Assembly: GCF_008364765.1 (NCBI RefSeq) | Contig: NZ_VTUY01000008.1 | Location: 194,954 to 258,953 of the forward strand | Length of the DNA: 64,000 nucleotides | Source: Bacillus sp. CH30_1T | GTDB taxonomy: Bacteria > Bacillota > Bacilli > Bacillales > Bacillaceae_B | Reading direction: 5' to 3' | Shown: piece after piece, positions 1 to 8,642 of the stretch | Layout of the letters: every line of letters begins with the position of its first letter | Numbering within the stretch: the first letter of the stretch is position 1 | Position numbers and translations under genes: made by a program | The notes under the pieces: model-generated | Told to the model about the DNA's origin: nothing | The model's database searches: none | Seen by the model: only the letters and a program-made list of their open reading frames with translations

Positions 1-23
1 TCCAGACCAACGACTGGATTCAT
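1..23 (-). CDS. IS110-type transposase, first codons only (runs off left edge)
   Basis: Reading leftwards from the ATG at 23, seven complete codons give MNPVVGL plus two bases of a D/E codon. A strong ribosome binding site (AAGGAGG on the minus strand, 33-39) lies nine bases before the start. From memory, MNPVVGLD is the typical beginning of one branch of Bacillus IS110-family DEDD transposases, where the D is the first RuvC-like catalytic residue. The identification rests on very few residues and on the structured leader behind it. If correct, it stands head to head with the second IS110 gene on the plus strand. Confidence 0.5.
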
Positions 24-218
24 TCTCAATCTCCTCCTTATATTCAACTTGCCAGTAACCCCTAATCCTCTTAGTAGTATCATAGCTTCGCTTGTTATAC
101 GAGATCTTTGTCCCAACCAGCCTCAAACATGTTTCTACCAGTAGGGGGTGAACGGTTTAACTGACGGGATCTAAGTCCCACGGGGGCGGACGTTCTACCC
201 TGGCTACTGTTATAATAA
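24..218 (-). ncRNA. Candidate bridge (seek) RNA region of the left-edge IS110 element
   Basis: About 195 bases without a convincing ORF lie upstream of the minus-strand IS110-type start. They contain short stem-loops, for example GGGA (166-169) with TCCC (176-179), and a GC-rich block at 176-195. In IS110-group elements the long 5' non-coding end is transcribed into a bridge RNA whose loops specify target and donor DNA. The position, length and lack of coding fit that role. The RNA boundaries cannot be fixed by eye, and the element border is unknown. Confidence 0.4.
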
Positions 219-317
219 GACCATATAAAAAATGGTCAACCAGAAAAATCTAACATTCTGGTTAACCTAATAATACGAACGGGGGCGTTTGCTGAACAAG
301 CAGCCGCCATTTGTTCA
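219..317 (+). other. Clustered hairpins between the two IS110 elements
   Basis: Three inverted repeats follow one another: GACCAT/ATGGTC (219-224/232-237), AACCAGAA/TTCTGGTT (238-245/256-263) and TGAACAA/TTGTTCA (293-299/311-317). They lie upstream of the plus-strand transposase and may belong to its left end and non-coding RNA, or to the junction between the two elements. No terminal repeat could be recognised, so the element boundary stays open. Confidence 0.5.
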
Positions 318-372
318 AGTAAAGGGCAGCATTCCTGTTATGAAGAAAAATGGGGTTTGAACAAAAAAATAA

Positions 373-439
373 CCTCTTGGTATGATATGAGTGTCCTGAG
401 CTGGCCAGCAAAAAGGACAAAATCATATCTACCAGGAGG
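373..439 (+). promoter_or_regulatory. Long hairpin that sequesters the transposase ribosome binding site
   Basis: The arm 373-390 (begins CCTCTTGG) pairs with 423-439 (ends CCAGGAGG) with one bulge and a G-U pair. An inner stem GTCC/GGAC (393-396/415-418) is capped by the GCTGG/CCAGC palindrome. The AGGAGG binding site (434-439) for the ATG at 448 lies inside the outer stem. Such stems are known in insertion sequences to block translation of read-through transcripts from neighbouring genes. That function is inferred here. Confidence 0.75.
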
Positions 440-447
440 CTATCAAC

Positions 448-1734
448 ATGAATTATAACCAAAATGAAAAGATTGCTCATATTACTTCTCAAACACTCAT
501 TATAAGAGTAGACATTGCGAAATTCAAGCATGTCGCGCGTGCTCAAGACTTCAGAGGCTTGGAGTTTGGTGCTCCTTGTCACTTTGGAAATACACATGCT
601 CATTTCGATCTGTTTCTAAGCTGGATTAACCAGCTGATGAAGCAAAATGAGATGGACAAGGTAATTATCGGAATGGAACCGACAGGTCACTACTGGCTTA
701 ATCTCGCTCATTTCTTAAAGGAAAAAGAAATTAAGTTTGTCGTGGTGAACCCAATGCATGTCAAGAAGTCCAAGGAGTTGGATGACAACTCATCAACCAA
801 AAACGATGTGAAGGATGCCAAAGTGATCGCCCAGTTGGTCAAAGACGGAAGATACGCTGAACCACAAATTCCGCAAGGAGTTTATGCAGAACTTCGGGTG
901 GCCAGAAAAATACGCGACCTTTTGTCTGTTGATCTACAGATGCTTCAAGGGCAGATTCACAACTGGCTAGATCGCTATTTCCCTGAATTTCTAACCGTCT
1001 TTAAGGATTGGGAAGGGAAAGCAGCACTACAACTTTTAAAGCTGAATGTATTACCACAAGAACTGGAATATATATCGGATCAAGACATCCTGACTCACCT
1101 CAGAAAGGTAGTAAAACGTGCAGTAGGACTCCGTAAAATTCATGAGTTGAAACGGGCTGCCAAAGATTCAATTGGCATTCGTGAAGGTTCAAAGATGGCT
1201 AAATTAGAGCTTCGCACTTTACTAGAAAAGTATGAGTTGGTAGTCGAAAGGTTCGAAGAATTAGATTCTGATATAGAGGATCTTCTTGATCAGATCCCTG
1301 GTGTTCAACAGATGTTAGCGATCACGGGAATTGGCAAGGATACAGTGGCAGGGTTCTTTGCGGAAGTAGGAGACATAAGAAACTACTCCCATCCCCGCCA
1401 GATCATCAAATTGGCTGGACTTAGCCTGAAGGAGAACACCTCCGGAAAGCATAAGGGACTAACGAAAATTACGAAACGAGGAATGAAGGCACTCAGGGCT
1501 CTCCTCTTTCGAGTAGCTATGCCGTTGGTCGCCAAGAATGCCGCCTTTAAAGCTTTACATCAGTATTATACTACTCGACAGAGTAACCCATTGAAGAAGA
1601 TGCAGTCCATGATTGCCATCTGTAACAAGCTTATACGTATCTTATTTGCGATTGGCACAAAGCAATGTGAGTTTAGTGAAGAAAGAATGTTGAAAGACAT
1701 TCCCCATATGGCTCAATTACGGGCCGCAGTTTAA
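448..1734 (+). mobile_element. IS110-family transposase, full length
   Basis: The 428-residue protein is of usual length for IS110 transposases. It has an N-terminal RuvC-like DEDD domain (first Asp at D22 in VDIAKFKHVARAQD, then the IGMEPTGHYW and VKDAKVIAQL segments, the latter near residue 125) and a C-terminal Tnp_20 domain around residues 285-400 with IPGVQQMLAITGIGKDTVAGF and the LAGLSLKENTSGKHKG segment that leads to the catalytic serine region. The start ATG has AGGAGG eight bases upstream, partly hidden in a hairpin. As I recall close relatives, the first motif reads GIDIAKHKH, so the R and F here are substitutions. The catalytic Asp is kept and the frame is open, so activity is possible. 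IS110 elements transpose through an RNA-guided mechanism and leave no inverted repeats to mark the ends. Confidence 0.9.
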
Positions 1735-2119
1735 GGATCACTGGCGTTATTTAACGGTTTCTTAGAGGTTAATACCATAGATTTGAAGCACGGATTAGTC
1801 AGTAAAACCATTAACGTACGGGCATAGACCCTGTAGGGCAGCATGACTGACATCCACCTCATGGAAAGGTTGGACGAAGGAATTTTAGAGCATAGACTCT
1901 GTGAGAATTGGGAGGGTTGACCTCCATGAGAAATGTGGAGATCCACCAGTGCGACCATACTTTTACTAGTTAACCACTTTTGGGATTGAAGTGGCTGGGT
2001 AGGTTAACTTCCTTTTTCTCTTCATGCCCAGAATTACCCTCACTTTCAACACTTTTCCATACTTCAAATGTCTTAGCTATATAAATCTCATAGAAATATT
2101 GAGAATAAGTGAGAAAACA
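1735..2119 (+). other. Non-coding tail after the IS110 transposase
   Basis: No gene is visible. The first 250 bases contain short stems such as GGAGG/CCTCC (around 1909-1924) and look like the non-coding right part of the element. In the IS1111 branch the guide RNA is encoded downstream of the transposase, so this stretch is the alternative place for it. No boundary with host DNA could be recognised. Confidence 0.4.
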
Positions 2120-2173
2120 AGAGTTATCTCTTTCTTTATAGAGGGAAGAGTTATCTCTTTCTTTATAGAGGGA
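2120..2173 (+). repeat. Perfect 27-bp tandem duplication
   Basis: The 27 bases at 2120-2146 (AGAGTTATCTCTTTC...GAGGGA) are repeated without change at 2147-2173. The repeat is AT-rich, non-coding, and lies between the IS110 element and the TnpC-like gene. It looks like a recent slippage duplication; no function is evident. Confidence 0.9.
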
Positions 2174-2371
2174 GAATAACGGAACAACTCACTTTAGTAT
2201 GTGGAAAACCAAAGCGAGCTGAAGCTTATGATAAAATCCAATTTATCCTGATATTATCTCTGTCGTTTATTTTAAACACAAATCATTATGCTAATGCAGT
2301 AAATGAGGCTGATACTAAAATATGTACTACATTTAAATACTTACTTATATGCAGCCTAAGAAAACCAGTAG

Positions 2372-2677
2372 ATGAAAGCTATAAAAAGGCTCGTGAGAGC
2401 CAATAAAACTATTAATTTCAATAGTGTTGCCAGTGAGGCAGGAGTAGCAAAAGCTACTTTATACAACAATGTATTACTTCGGGAAAGAATTGAAACACTT
2501 TGGTCTCAACAAATTCAAAGTCCTTCTAAGAAAAATGCTAAGCACGAAATGAATGATAATAATAAGGACGCTGTTATAGAATCTCTTAAAAGAAAAGTTA
2601 AGAGATTAGAACATGAAAACAAGGTGTTACGTGACCAATTAAAGGTAGTGTATGCTGAAGTTTACAATAAAATTTAG
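2372..2677 (+). CDS. Tn554 TnpC-like (DUF6262-type) protein, orphan
   Basis: The protein has 101 residues. Residues 1-45 (KRLVRANKTINFNSVASEAGVAKATLYNN) match the pattern of the small DNA-binding accessory protein TnpC of Tn554-type transposons, where a helix-turn-helix precedes LRERIE. Residues 66-95 form a Lys/Glu-rich coiled coil (IESLKRKVKRLEHENKVLRDQL). Family members usually have about 20 more N-terminal residues, so this copy may be shortened, and no good ribosome binding site precedes the ATG. The tyrosine recombinases TnpA and TnpB that normally stand upstream are absent; an IS110 element is there instead. A remnant of a Tn554-like element is the simplest reading. Confidence 0.6.
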   Translation: MKAIKRLVRANKTINFNSVASEAGVAKATLYNNVLLRERIETLWSQQIQSPSKKNAKHEMNDNNKDAVIESLKRKVKRLEHENKVLRDQLKVVYAEVYNKI

Positions 2678-2679
2678 GG

Positions 2680-2706
2680 AACCCTCGGATTTTTACGAGG
2701 GTTTTC
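2680..2706 (+). terminator. Terminator after the TnpC-like gene
   Basis: AACCCTCG (2680-2687) pairs with CGAGGGTT (2696-2703), followed by a short T run. It begins two bases after the stop codon. Confidence 0.75.
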
Positions 2707-2993
2707 AAAGTTAATTCTTCAACAAACGTGGCAGTTTTGTTGAATAGTAGTAGTGATTAACTTGTGTTCAACAATCAGGCCATTTAATGGATTAAGGCTG
2801 ATTAAGATAAAAGGCATGTTTATGGAAGAAAGAATGAATATTTTTTCATTTTTTGTGAGTCTTATAAAACGCAAAAATCACTTGGGGTTAAATTAATAGG
2901 TTTAATATGAACCTTCTAAAAGAAAACACTACATTGCTATTGAATAAATCTTTTACTCACTTGTAGGGTCTAGCGAACTAATTGCTAAACGTA
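2707..2993. other. Intergenic region without a gene
   Basis: No ORF is convincing. A weak interrupted palindrome AATCAG...CTGATT (2773-2778/2798-2803) encloses CCAT/ATGG. The region separates mobile DNA from the AraC regulator, and its 3' part may hold the terminator of that minus-strand gene. Confidence 0.4.
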
Positions 2994-4235
2994 CTACGAA
3001 ACAGTGTGCTTATTTCGAAAGTGTTTTGGAGTAACTCCTGTAAACTTTTTAAAAATCTTGGTGAAATAACTTTGGTCATTAAAATGTAGCAATGAACAGA
3101 TATCAGACAAGGAATAGTTCGTTAAAGTTAATAAATTCCTTGCCTCTTCAATTTTTGCCTGTTGGATATATTCACTTAAAGAGATGCCAACTTCTTTTTT
3201 AAATAATACAGACAAATAACTTGGGTTCATATCTACAAGGTTAGAGAGTAGCGATAGAGTAATTTTTTCGTAAAGATGATTAAAAATATAGTGTTGACAG
3301 AACGTGATAGACTTTGAGTATTTTTGATCCTTGACTTTGTACACCCGTTCTACAAAAGAACAAAAAGCCTCGTCTCTTAATCGTTCAATTGCTTTTATGT
3401 TATTCAAAGTTTCAAGTTTTTGAATGTATAAATCACTTAGGGTATAAGCAACTTCTGGATGAAGGCCTCCTTCAACAGCAGCTCTGGTAGCAAGGGTAAT
3501 ACCAGCAATTAATAAATTTTTTTGGCTTCTTATATGACTGGTTTTTGATAAAACGCCAAACTTTTCTGGGGGGAGTGACTCCAAATACTTGATTACTTCC
3601 TCTTTGCGGCCTTCTTTTACATTTTGAAGTAACTTATTAACCATTTTAGGATCCTGACGAGATGTGATATTTTGGAGTCGCTTTGAAATAATTAAATCGA
3701 TATTCTTAACTTGGGTAGAAGTATTTTCTAACTGGCTGTTTTTTTTACGTATATGATTAATGTCTAATTTCTTATTATAGAGTGTATAGTAAATCAGTAT
3801 ACCAATATTCATTAACTTTTCTTTATTAATGATTGGTAATGATTGGTAATAGTGAGTGATCTCCTCTTTCTTATTTCTGAACAAATCAAAATCGTTCATA
3901 ACCCCATCGATTCTTTCCTCCGATAGTTCTGAGTAAATAGATGGCCCAATGATAATTGTTCCCTGAGGGTTATCTTCTTCTTTAACACAAATAGAAATAA
4001 AATTTTCCTGATAGTTAGATGATCTGAAAATTGGAAAATCATGAGGGTCATCCTTTTGATATAGCTCACTTAATTGTTCCTTTCGAGAAGAATAAAAAGG
4101 ATTAGTAACATAGCCTGATGTAAATTTATGCACGACATCTCCGTTTGTGTCTAAGTAAAATACACACATGCTGGAAACCTGGAATATCAGATTACTGATG
4201 TATTCAATATCAACAAATTTGGAAGAAATATTCAT
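2994..4235 (-). CDS. AraC-family transcriptional regulator with N-terminal sensor domain
   Basis: The protein has 413 residues. The last 100 form a double helix-turn-helix of AraC type (ITLSLLSNLVDMNPSYLSVLFKKEVGISLSEYIQ, then YSLSDICSLLHFNDQSYFTKIFKKFTGVTPKHFR). Residues 1-150 (MCVFYLDTNGDVVHKF and an IIIGPS segment) look like a small ligand-sensing fold, and residues 150-310 are mostly helical. No membrane segment is seen, so it should act in the cytoplasm. It is transcribed away from the FAD dehydrogenase, sulfatase and transporter genes across a 225-bp AT-rich gap, the usual arrangement for a local activator. The inducer is unknown; a product of sulfated glycoside breakdown is a guess from the neighbours. 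Confidence 0.8.
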   Translation of the reverse strand: MNISSKFVDIEYISNLIFQVSSMCVFYLDTNGDVVHKFTSGYVTNPFYSSRKEQLSELYQKDDPHDFPIFRSSNYQENFISICVKEEDNPQGTIIIGPSIYSELSEERIDGVMNDFDLFRNKKEEITHYYQSLPIINKEKLMNIGILIYYTLYNKKLDINHIRKKNSQLENTSTQVKNIDLIISKRLQNITSRQDPKMVNKLLQNVKEGRKEEVIKYLESLPPEKFGVLSKTSHIRSQKNLLIAGITLATRAAVEGGLHPEVAYTLSDLYIQKLETLNNIKAIERLRDEAFCSFVERVYKVKDQKYSKSITFCQHYIFNHLYEKITLSLLSNLVDMNPSYLSVLFKKEVGISLSEYIQQAKIEEARNLLTLTNYSLSDICSLLHFNDQSYFTKIFKKFTGVTPKHFRNKHTVS

Positions 4236-4460
4236 ATTATTGACCTCTCAACGTTGAAATAGATTTTGTCGTCCGATATAGGTCGACTTCTTTAATAGAT
4301 TTAATAATGTTTTTCATCAACCCGACATCAGGAAAATGAATACGAATACATTTTTTTTGCAAATCAATAAATAACACTAAACTTCTATAAATTATACCAT
4401 AATTATAATTTGAAAATAAATACTATTTAGATAACGAAAGGACAGAGTGGGGGACGTATT

Positions 4461-6116
4461 ATGGATTATGATGTGATCGTAGTTGGGGCGGGGCTTGCTG
4501 GTCTAGTAGCAACAGCTGAAATTGCAGATGCTGGTAAAAAGGTATTGCTATTAGATCAAGAACCTGAAACCTCATTGGGAGGACAAGCATGGTGGTCTTT
4601 TGGTGGATTGTTTTTAGTTGATTCGCCAGAGCAGCGTAGAATGGGAATTAAAGACTCTAAAGAATTGGCTTGGCAAGATTGGCTGGGAGCAGCTGGTTTT
4701 GACAGGGACGAAGATGAAGATTATTGGGGGCAAAAATGGGCGGAGGCATATGTAGACTTTGCTGCTGGTGAGAAACGAGAGTGGTTATACAACTTGGGGG
4801 TTCGCTTTTTTCCTGTAGTAGGATGGGCAGAAAGAGGCGGGTATCTGGCTGAAGGACATGGCAACTCCGTTCCTCGATTCCATATTGTTTGGGGGACAGG
4901 TCCCGGCATTGTCGCTCCATTCGATCGGAGAGTCCGGGAGCACATAAGAAATGGATTGGTCGAATACCGTCCCCGTCATCGTGTAGACAATCTTATCAAT
5001 AGTAATGGTGCAATTGTTGGTGTAAGAGGCTCTGTTCTTGCGCCAAGTTCTGCTCTACGTGGGGAAGATAGCAATAGAGAAGTGATAGGAGACTTCGAAT
5101 TTCGGGGGCAAGCTGTACTGGTATCCAGCGGTGGTATAGGGGCAAACCATGATATGATCCGCAGAAATTGGCCTAGCAGGCTTGGGCAGCCTCCGAAACG
5201 AATGATTTCAGGCGTACCCGCACATGTGGATGGACGGATGCTCGCCATTACTGAAGAAGCAGGGGGGCGAATTGTGAATCGGGATCGGATGTGGCACTAC
5301 ACCGAAGGAATAAAAAATTGGAACCCTGTATGGGGAAATCATGGGATTAGGATATTGCCAGGACCTTCATCAATTTGGCTGGATGCAAAAGGGAAGCGGT
5401 TACCTATCCCTAATTTCCCAGGGTTTGACACATTAGGTACATTAGAGGCAATCCAAAAGTCAGGATACGATTATTCTTGGTTTATCTTAACTCAAAAAAT
5501 CATTGAAAAAGAATTCGCATTGTCTGGATCGGAACAAAATCCTGATCTAACGGGTAAAAGCATTCGGAAAGTTTTGGGTAGAGCATTACCAGGGGCCCCG
5601 AGTCCTGTACGGGCATTTATGGACAAAGGGGAAGACTTTATCATTGCGGATAATTTGCCTGATCTTGTAGCGGGTATGAACAAATTGACAGGTGAAAACT
5701 TATTGAACCTGGCAGATATAGAACGTCTAATACAAGCACGGGATCGTGAAATAAATAATAAATTCACGAAGGACCTTCAAATAACTGCGATCCGCGGAGC
5801 ACGTAACTACATTGGCGATAAATTAATCAGAGTTACCCCTCCTCATAAAATGCTTGATCCCCAAAATGGCCCACTTATTGCGGTTCGACTAAATATTGTC
5901 AGCCGGAAAACCTTGGGCGGATTGCAAACCGATATGTCTGGACGAGTGCTTAATTCGGCAGGGGAAGTGGTTCCTGGTCTTTATTCAGCTGGAGAAGCCT
6001 CTGGTTTTGGCGGAGGCGGTATACATGGATATCGAGCGCTTGAAGGTACATTTGTTGGCGGATGTCTTTTTACAGGACGTGTAGCAGGTCGCTCTATAGC
6101 TTTAGATTTAAGATAA
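4461..6116 (+). CDS. FAD-binding dehydrogenase (fumarate reductase/KstD-like flavoprotein)
   Basis: The protein has 551 residues. The N-terminal Rossmann motif DVIVVGAGLAGLVA (G9, G11, G14) binds FAD. A second nucleotide segment VLVSSGGIGANHDMI lies near residue 221, and the C-terminal GLYSAGEASGFGGGGIHG (near 505-522) closes the FAD site, as in FAD_binding_2 oxidoreductases. The family (COG3573 type) dehydrogenates or reduces small molecules and includes relatives of 3-ketosteroid dehydrogenase; the substrate cannot be read from the sequence. The start has GGGGGA five bases upstream. It is the first gene of the run facing away from the AraC regulator, so it probably oxidises the aglycone or sugar taken up or freed by its neighbours. 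Confidence 0.8.
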   Translation: MDYDVIVVGAGLAGLVATAEIADAGKKVLLLDQEPETSLGGQAWWSFGGLFLVDSPEQRRMGIKDSKELAWQDWLGAAGFDRDEDEDYWGQKWAEAYVDFAAGEKREWLYNLGVRFFPVVGWAERGGYLAEGHGNSVPRFHIVWGTGPGIVAPFDRRVREHIRNGLVEYRPRHRVDNLINSNGAIVGVRGSVLAPSSALRGEDSNREVIGDFEFRGQAVLVSSGGIGANHDMIRRNWPSRLGQPPKRMISGVPAHVDGRMLAITEEAGGRIVNRDRMWHYTEGIKNWNPVWGNHGIRILPGPSSIWLDAKGKRLPIPNFPGFDTLGTLEAIQKSGYDYSWFILTQKIIEKEFALSGSEQNPDLTGKSIRKVLGRALPGAPSPVRAFMDKGEDFIIADNLPDLVAGMNKLTGENLLNLADIERLIQARDREINNKFTKDLQITAIRGARNYIGDKLIRVTPPHKMLDPQNGPLIAVRLNIVSRKTLGGLQTDMSGRVLNSAGEVVPGLYSAGEASGFGGGGIHGYRALEGTFVGGCLFTGRVAGRSIALDLR

Positions 6117-6219
6117 GCGTTTATTTATTTTAAACAATGGCAGAAAAATGTAAAGGGTTTCAAGGTGGATTTAATAGGAATGTAATTGGGATGCATGATG
6201 AACGAGGGGGGATTAAATT

Positions 6220-7566
6220 ATGAATGATAAGCAAGTTTCATTGAAAGAAAGAATTAGCTATGGTTTAGGTGATACGGCTTCCAACCTTGTTTTTACAATG
6301 ATAACAACATATCTCATGTTCTTCTATACAGATGTATCAGGTATAAGCGCGGCAGCGGTCGGAACTTTATTTCTAGTCGCAAGAGTAATCGATGCTTTCG
6401 ACGCACCCATTATCGGTGTGTTAATTGATCGAACAAGTACAAAATGGGGGAAGTCAAGACCTTATTTCCTTTGGCTAGCCATACCGTTTGGGGTTGTGGC
6501 AGTGTTAACATTTACAATACCAGATTTAAGTGAGTCAGGTAAGCTTATCTATGCCTATCTAACGTATATCATATTGGGGATAATGTATTCAGCTATTAAT
6601 ATACCTTTATCGTCATTATTGCCAAGTATAACAAGCAGTTCACAAGAAAGAACCGTTGTGAATGCGTTCAGAGGGATTGGGGGAAAAGTTGGCACATTTA
6701 TCGTAAATGTAGCTGTATTACCACTAGTCGCGTTTTTTGGACAAGGGAACCCGCAAGATGGCTTCCTCTATACGATGATTTTGTTTGCTTTTGTTAGCGT
6801 TGTTTTATTTTTTATTACGTTTGCGAATACAAGAGAACGTGTCCAAGCAAATGGAAATAAGCCCATTCCTTTTAAAGAAGGAGTCAAGGCATTAAAAGGA
6901 AATCTTCCTTGGTGGCTCTTGTTGGTTTCAAACGTGCTTCTTTTTATTGCTATCATCTCGTCTCTCCAATCGACCATCTATTTTTTTACTTACAATCTTA
7001 ACCGAGAAGATTTGATTCCTCTTATAAATGGATTAACTATTTTGATGGTTGTTGGGACTATCGCAGCCCCAATTCTTGCAAAAAAAATAGGGAAGCGAAA
7101 TTCGATGATTTTAGGATTTATTATTACCAGCATCGGCCAGGTTGTGATGTATATCGGAGCAGAAGCAGCTTCAATCCCTTTTCTTATTTTAGGAAGAGTG
7201 GTAAGTATTTCAGGATTAGGATTAGCCGTTGGATTGAAATTTGCCATGATTGCCGACACGGTAGATTATGGGGAGTGGAAATCTGGTGTGAGAGCGCCAG
7301 GATTATTAATGGCTTCTTCCACCTTTGGGGTTAAACTTGGAATGGGGCTTGGGGGAGCGATTGCAGCATGGATCATGTCAGGAGGAGGCTATGTAGCAAA
7401 CCAACAGCAAAGCTTCTCAGCATTATTAGCCATTGAATTCAATTTTATTTGGCTTCCATTTATTAGTTGTATTCTTAGCATCATTCTATTCCTGTTCTAT
7501 CGATTAGAGAAGGAAGAAGCAAAAATAATGGAAGTCCTAAAAGAGAAACATAATGCTGTTATTTAA
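6220..7566 (+). CDS. GPH-family (MFS) sugar:cation symporter
   Basis: The protein has 448 residues and about 12 membrane segments. The start SLKERISYGLGDTASNLVFTM and the loop RTSTKWGKSRPYFLW are hallmarks of the glycoside-pentoside-hexuronide:cation symporter family (MelB, XynB and YicJ relatives). The conserved D and DRTxxKWGKxRP residues bind the coupling cation. GAGGGGGG lies just upstream of the ATG. Its place between the FAD dehydrogenase and the sulfatase-maturation gene suggests it imports a glycoside, possibly sulfated, that the following enzymes process in the cytoplasm; neither following enzyme has a signal peptide. Confidence 0.85.
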   Translation: MNDKQVSLKERISYGLGDTASNLVFTMITTYLMFFYTDVSGISAAAVGTLFLVARVIDAFDAPIIGVLIDRTSTKWGKSRPYFLWLAIPFGVVAVLTFTIPDLSESGKLIYAYLTYIILGIMYSAINIPLSSLLPSITSSSQERTVVNAFRGIGGKVGTFIVNVAVLPLVAFFGQGNPQDGFLYTMILFAFVSVVLFFITFANTRERVQANGNKPIPFKEGVKALKGNLPWWLLLVSNVLLFIAIISSLQSTIYFFTYNLNREDLIPLINGLTILMVVGTIAAPILAKKIGKRNSMILGFIITSIGQVVMYIGAEAASIPFLILGRVVSISGLGLAVGLKFAMIADTVDYGEWKSGVRAPGLLMASSTFGVKLGMGLGGAIAAWIMSGGGYVANQQQSFSALLAIEFNFIWLPFISCILSIILFLFYRLEKEEAKIMEVLKEKHNAVI

Positions 7567-7644
7567 TTATATAAAATCGAGATAAATCATAGCAGGCAAA
7601 TTTGGGTATATTTTGCCGCCAACCGTAAAAGGAAGGTGAAATGA

Positions 7645-8607
7645 ATGTCTCATGAAAAAAAAACTCCGTGTTGTTGTGCAAGCAGACCACAGTCACTCGG
7701 GACCACACTTACACAACAACAGGATGGAATGGCAATGCGTGACAAATCTGTGACGAAAGGGATGATTTACCTTTCCGGCGGGGAATTTTTGATGGGGACT
7801 AATAGTAATGAAGGATTTCCTACAGACGGTGAGGGGCCTGTTCGAAAAGTGAAGGTGAATCCGTTTTATATTGATTCGTGTACTGTAACCAATTCTGAGT
7901 TCTTGGAATTTGTTACAGATACAGGATACAAGACAGAGGCTGAAGTATACGGGTGGTCGTTTGTATTTTCCAGTTTTGTTTCAGAAGAAGTTGCGAAAAC
8001 CGTGACGGAAGTTGTGCATAACGCCCAATGGTGGTGGGTTGTTAAAGGAGCTTATTGGAAGGAACCGGAAGGACCCAGTTCCAGCATTGCAGATCGAATG
8101 GATCACCCGGTTGTTCATGTGTCCTGGAATGACGCGCTTGTCTACTGTCAGTGGGCAGGTAAACGCTTGCCGACTGAGGCGGAATGGGAATATGCTGCCC
8201 GCGGGGGACTCGTTCAAAAGAGATATCCTTGGGGAGATCGGCTCCAGCCAGGAGGTAAACATATGTGTAATATCTGGCAGGGTACGTTTCCTGAAAAAAA
8301 CAAAGGAGCAGACGGATACCTGGGTACGGCTCCAGCCAAGTCTTTTCCTCCTAATGGATATGGATTATACAATGTGTCGGGGAATGTATGGGAGTGGTGC
8401 TCGGATTGGTTCAGCCCAACTTTCTATCAGGATACTTCATGTGACAATCCAAAGGGGCCATCCAGTGGTAAAGCAAAAGTTACACGCGGCGGCTCTTATC
8501 TTTGCCACAAATCGTATTGTAATCGTTATCGAGTTACTGCCCACAGTTCCAATACTCCAGATAGTTCAACAGGAAATATTGGCTTTCGATGTGCAGCTGA
8601 CGCATAA
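7645..8607 (+). CDS. Formylglycine-generating enzyme (aerobic sulfatase maturase)
   Basis: The protein has 320 residues and the SUMF1/FGE-sulfatase fold: GMIYLSGGEFLMGT (residues 45-58), HPVVHVSWNDALVYCQWAGKRLPTEAEWEYAARGG, YPWGD, NVSGNVWEWCSDW and the C-terminal GFRCA. The catalytic pair is present as C287 and C292 in GGSYLCHKSYCNRYR, the residues that bind copper in true FGEs and that most FGE-like proteins lack. It oxidises the Cys of CxPSR in sulfatases to formylglycine using oxygen. The N-terminus has an odd CCC cluster (residues 9-11). The sulfatase gene follows immediately, making it the obvious client. No signal peptide is seen, so it is cytoplasmic. Confidence 0.93.
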   Translation: MSHEKKTPCCCASRPQSLGTTLTQQQDGMAMRDKSVTKGMIYLSGGEFLMGTNSNEGFPTDGEGPVRKVKVNPFYIDSCTVTNSEFLEFVTDTGYKTEAEVYGWSFVFSSFVSEEVAKTVTEVVHNAQWWWVVKGAYWKEPEGPSSSIADRMDHPVVHVSWNDALVYCQWAGKRLPTEAEWEYAARGGLVQKRYPWGDRLQPGGKHMCNIWQGTFPEKNKGADGYLGTAPAKSFPPNGYGLYNVSGNVWEWCSDWFSPTFYQDTSCDNPKGPSSGKAKVTRGGSYLCHKSYCNRYRVTAHSSNTPDSSTGNIGFRCAADA

Positions 8608-8642
8608 TACAACGAAAGTTTATGAAGAGAGGATGTTTAAGT

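Noticed and set aside
2200-2371. Open frame upstream of the TnpC-like gene (QLTLVCGKPKRAEAYDK...)
   Set aside because: It lacks a start codon and ribosome binding site, and no family was recognised; it could be chance in AT-rich DNA.
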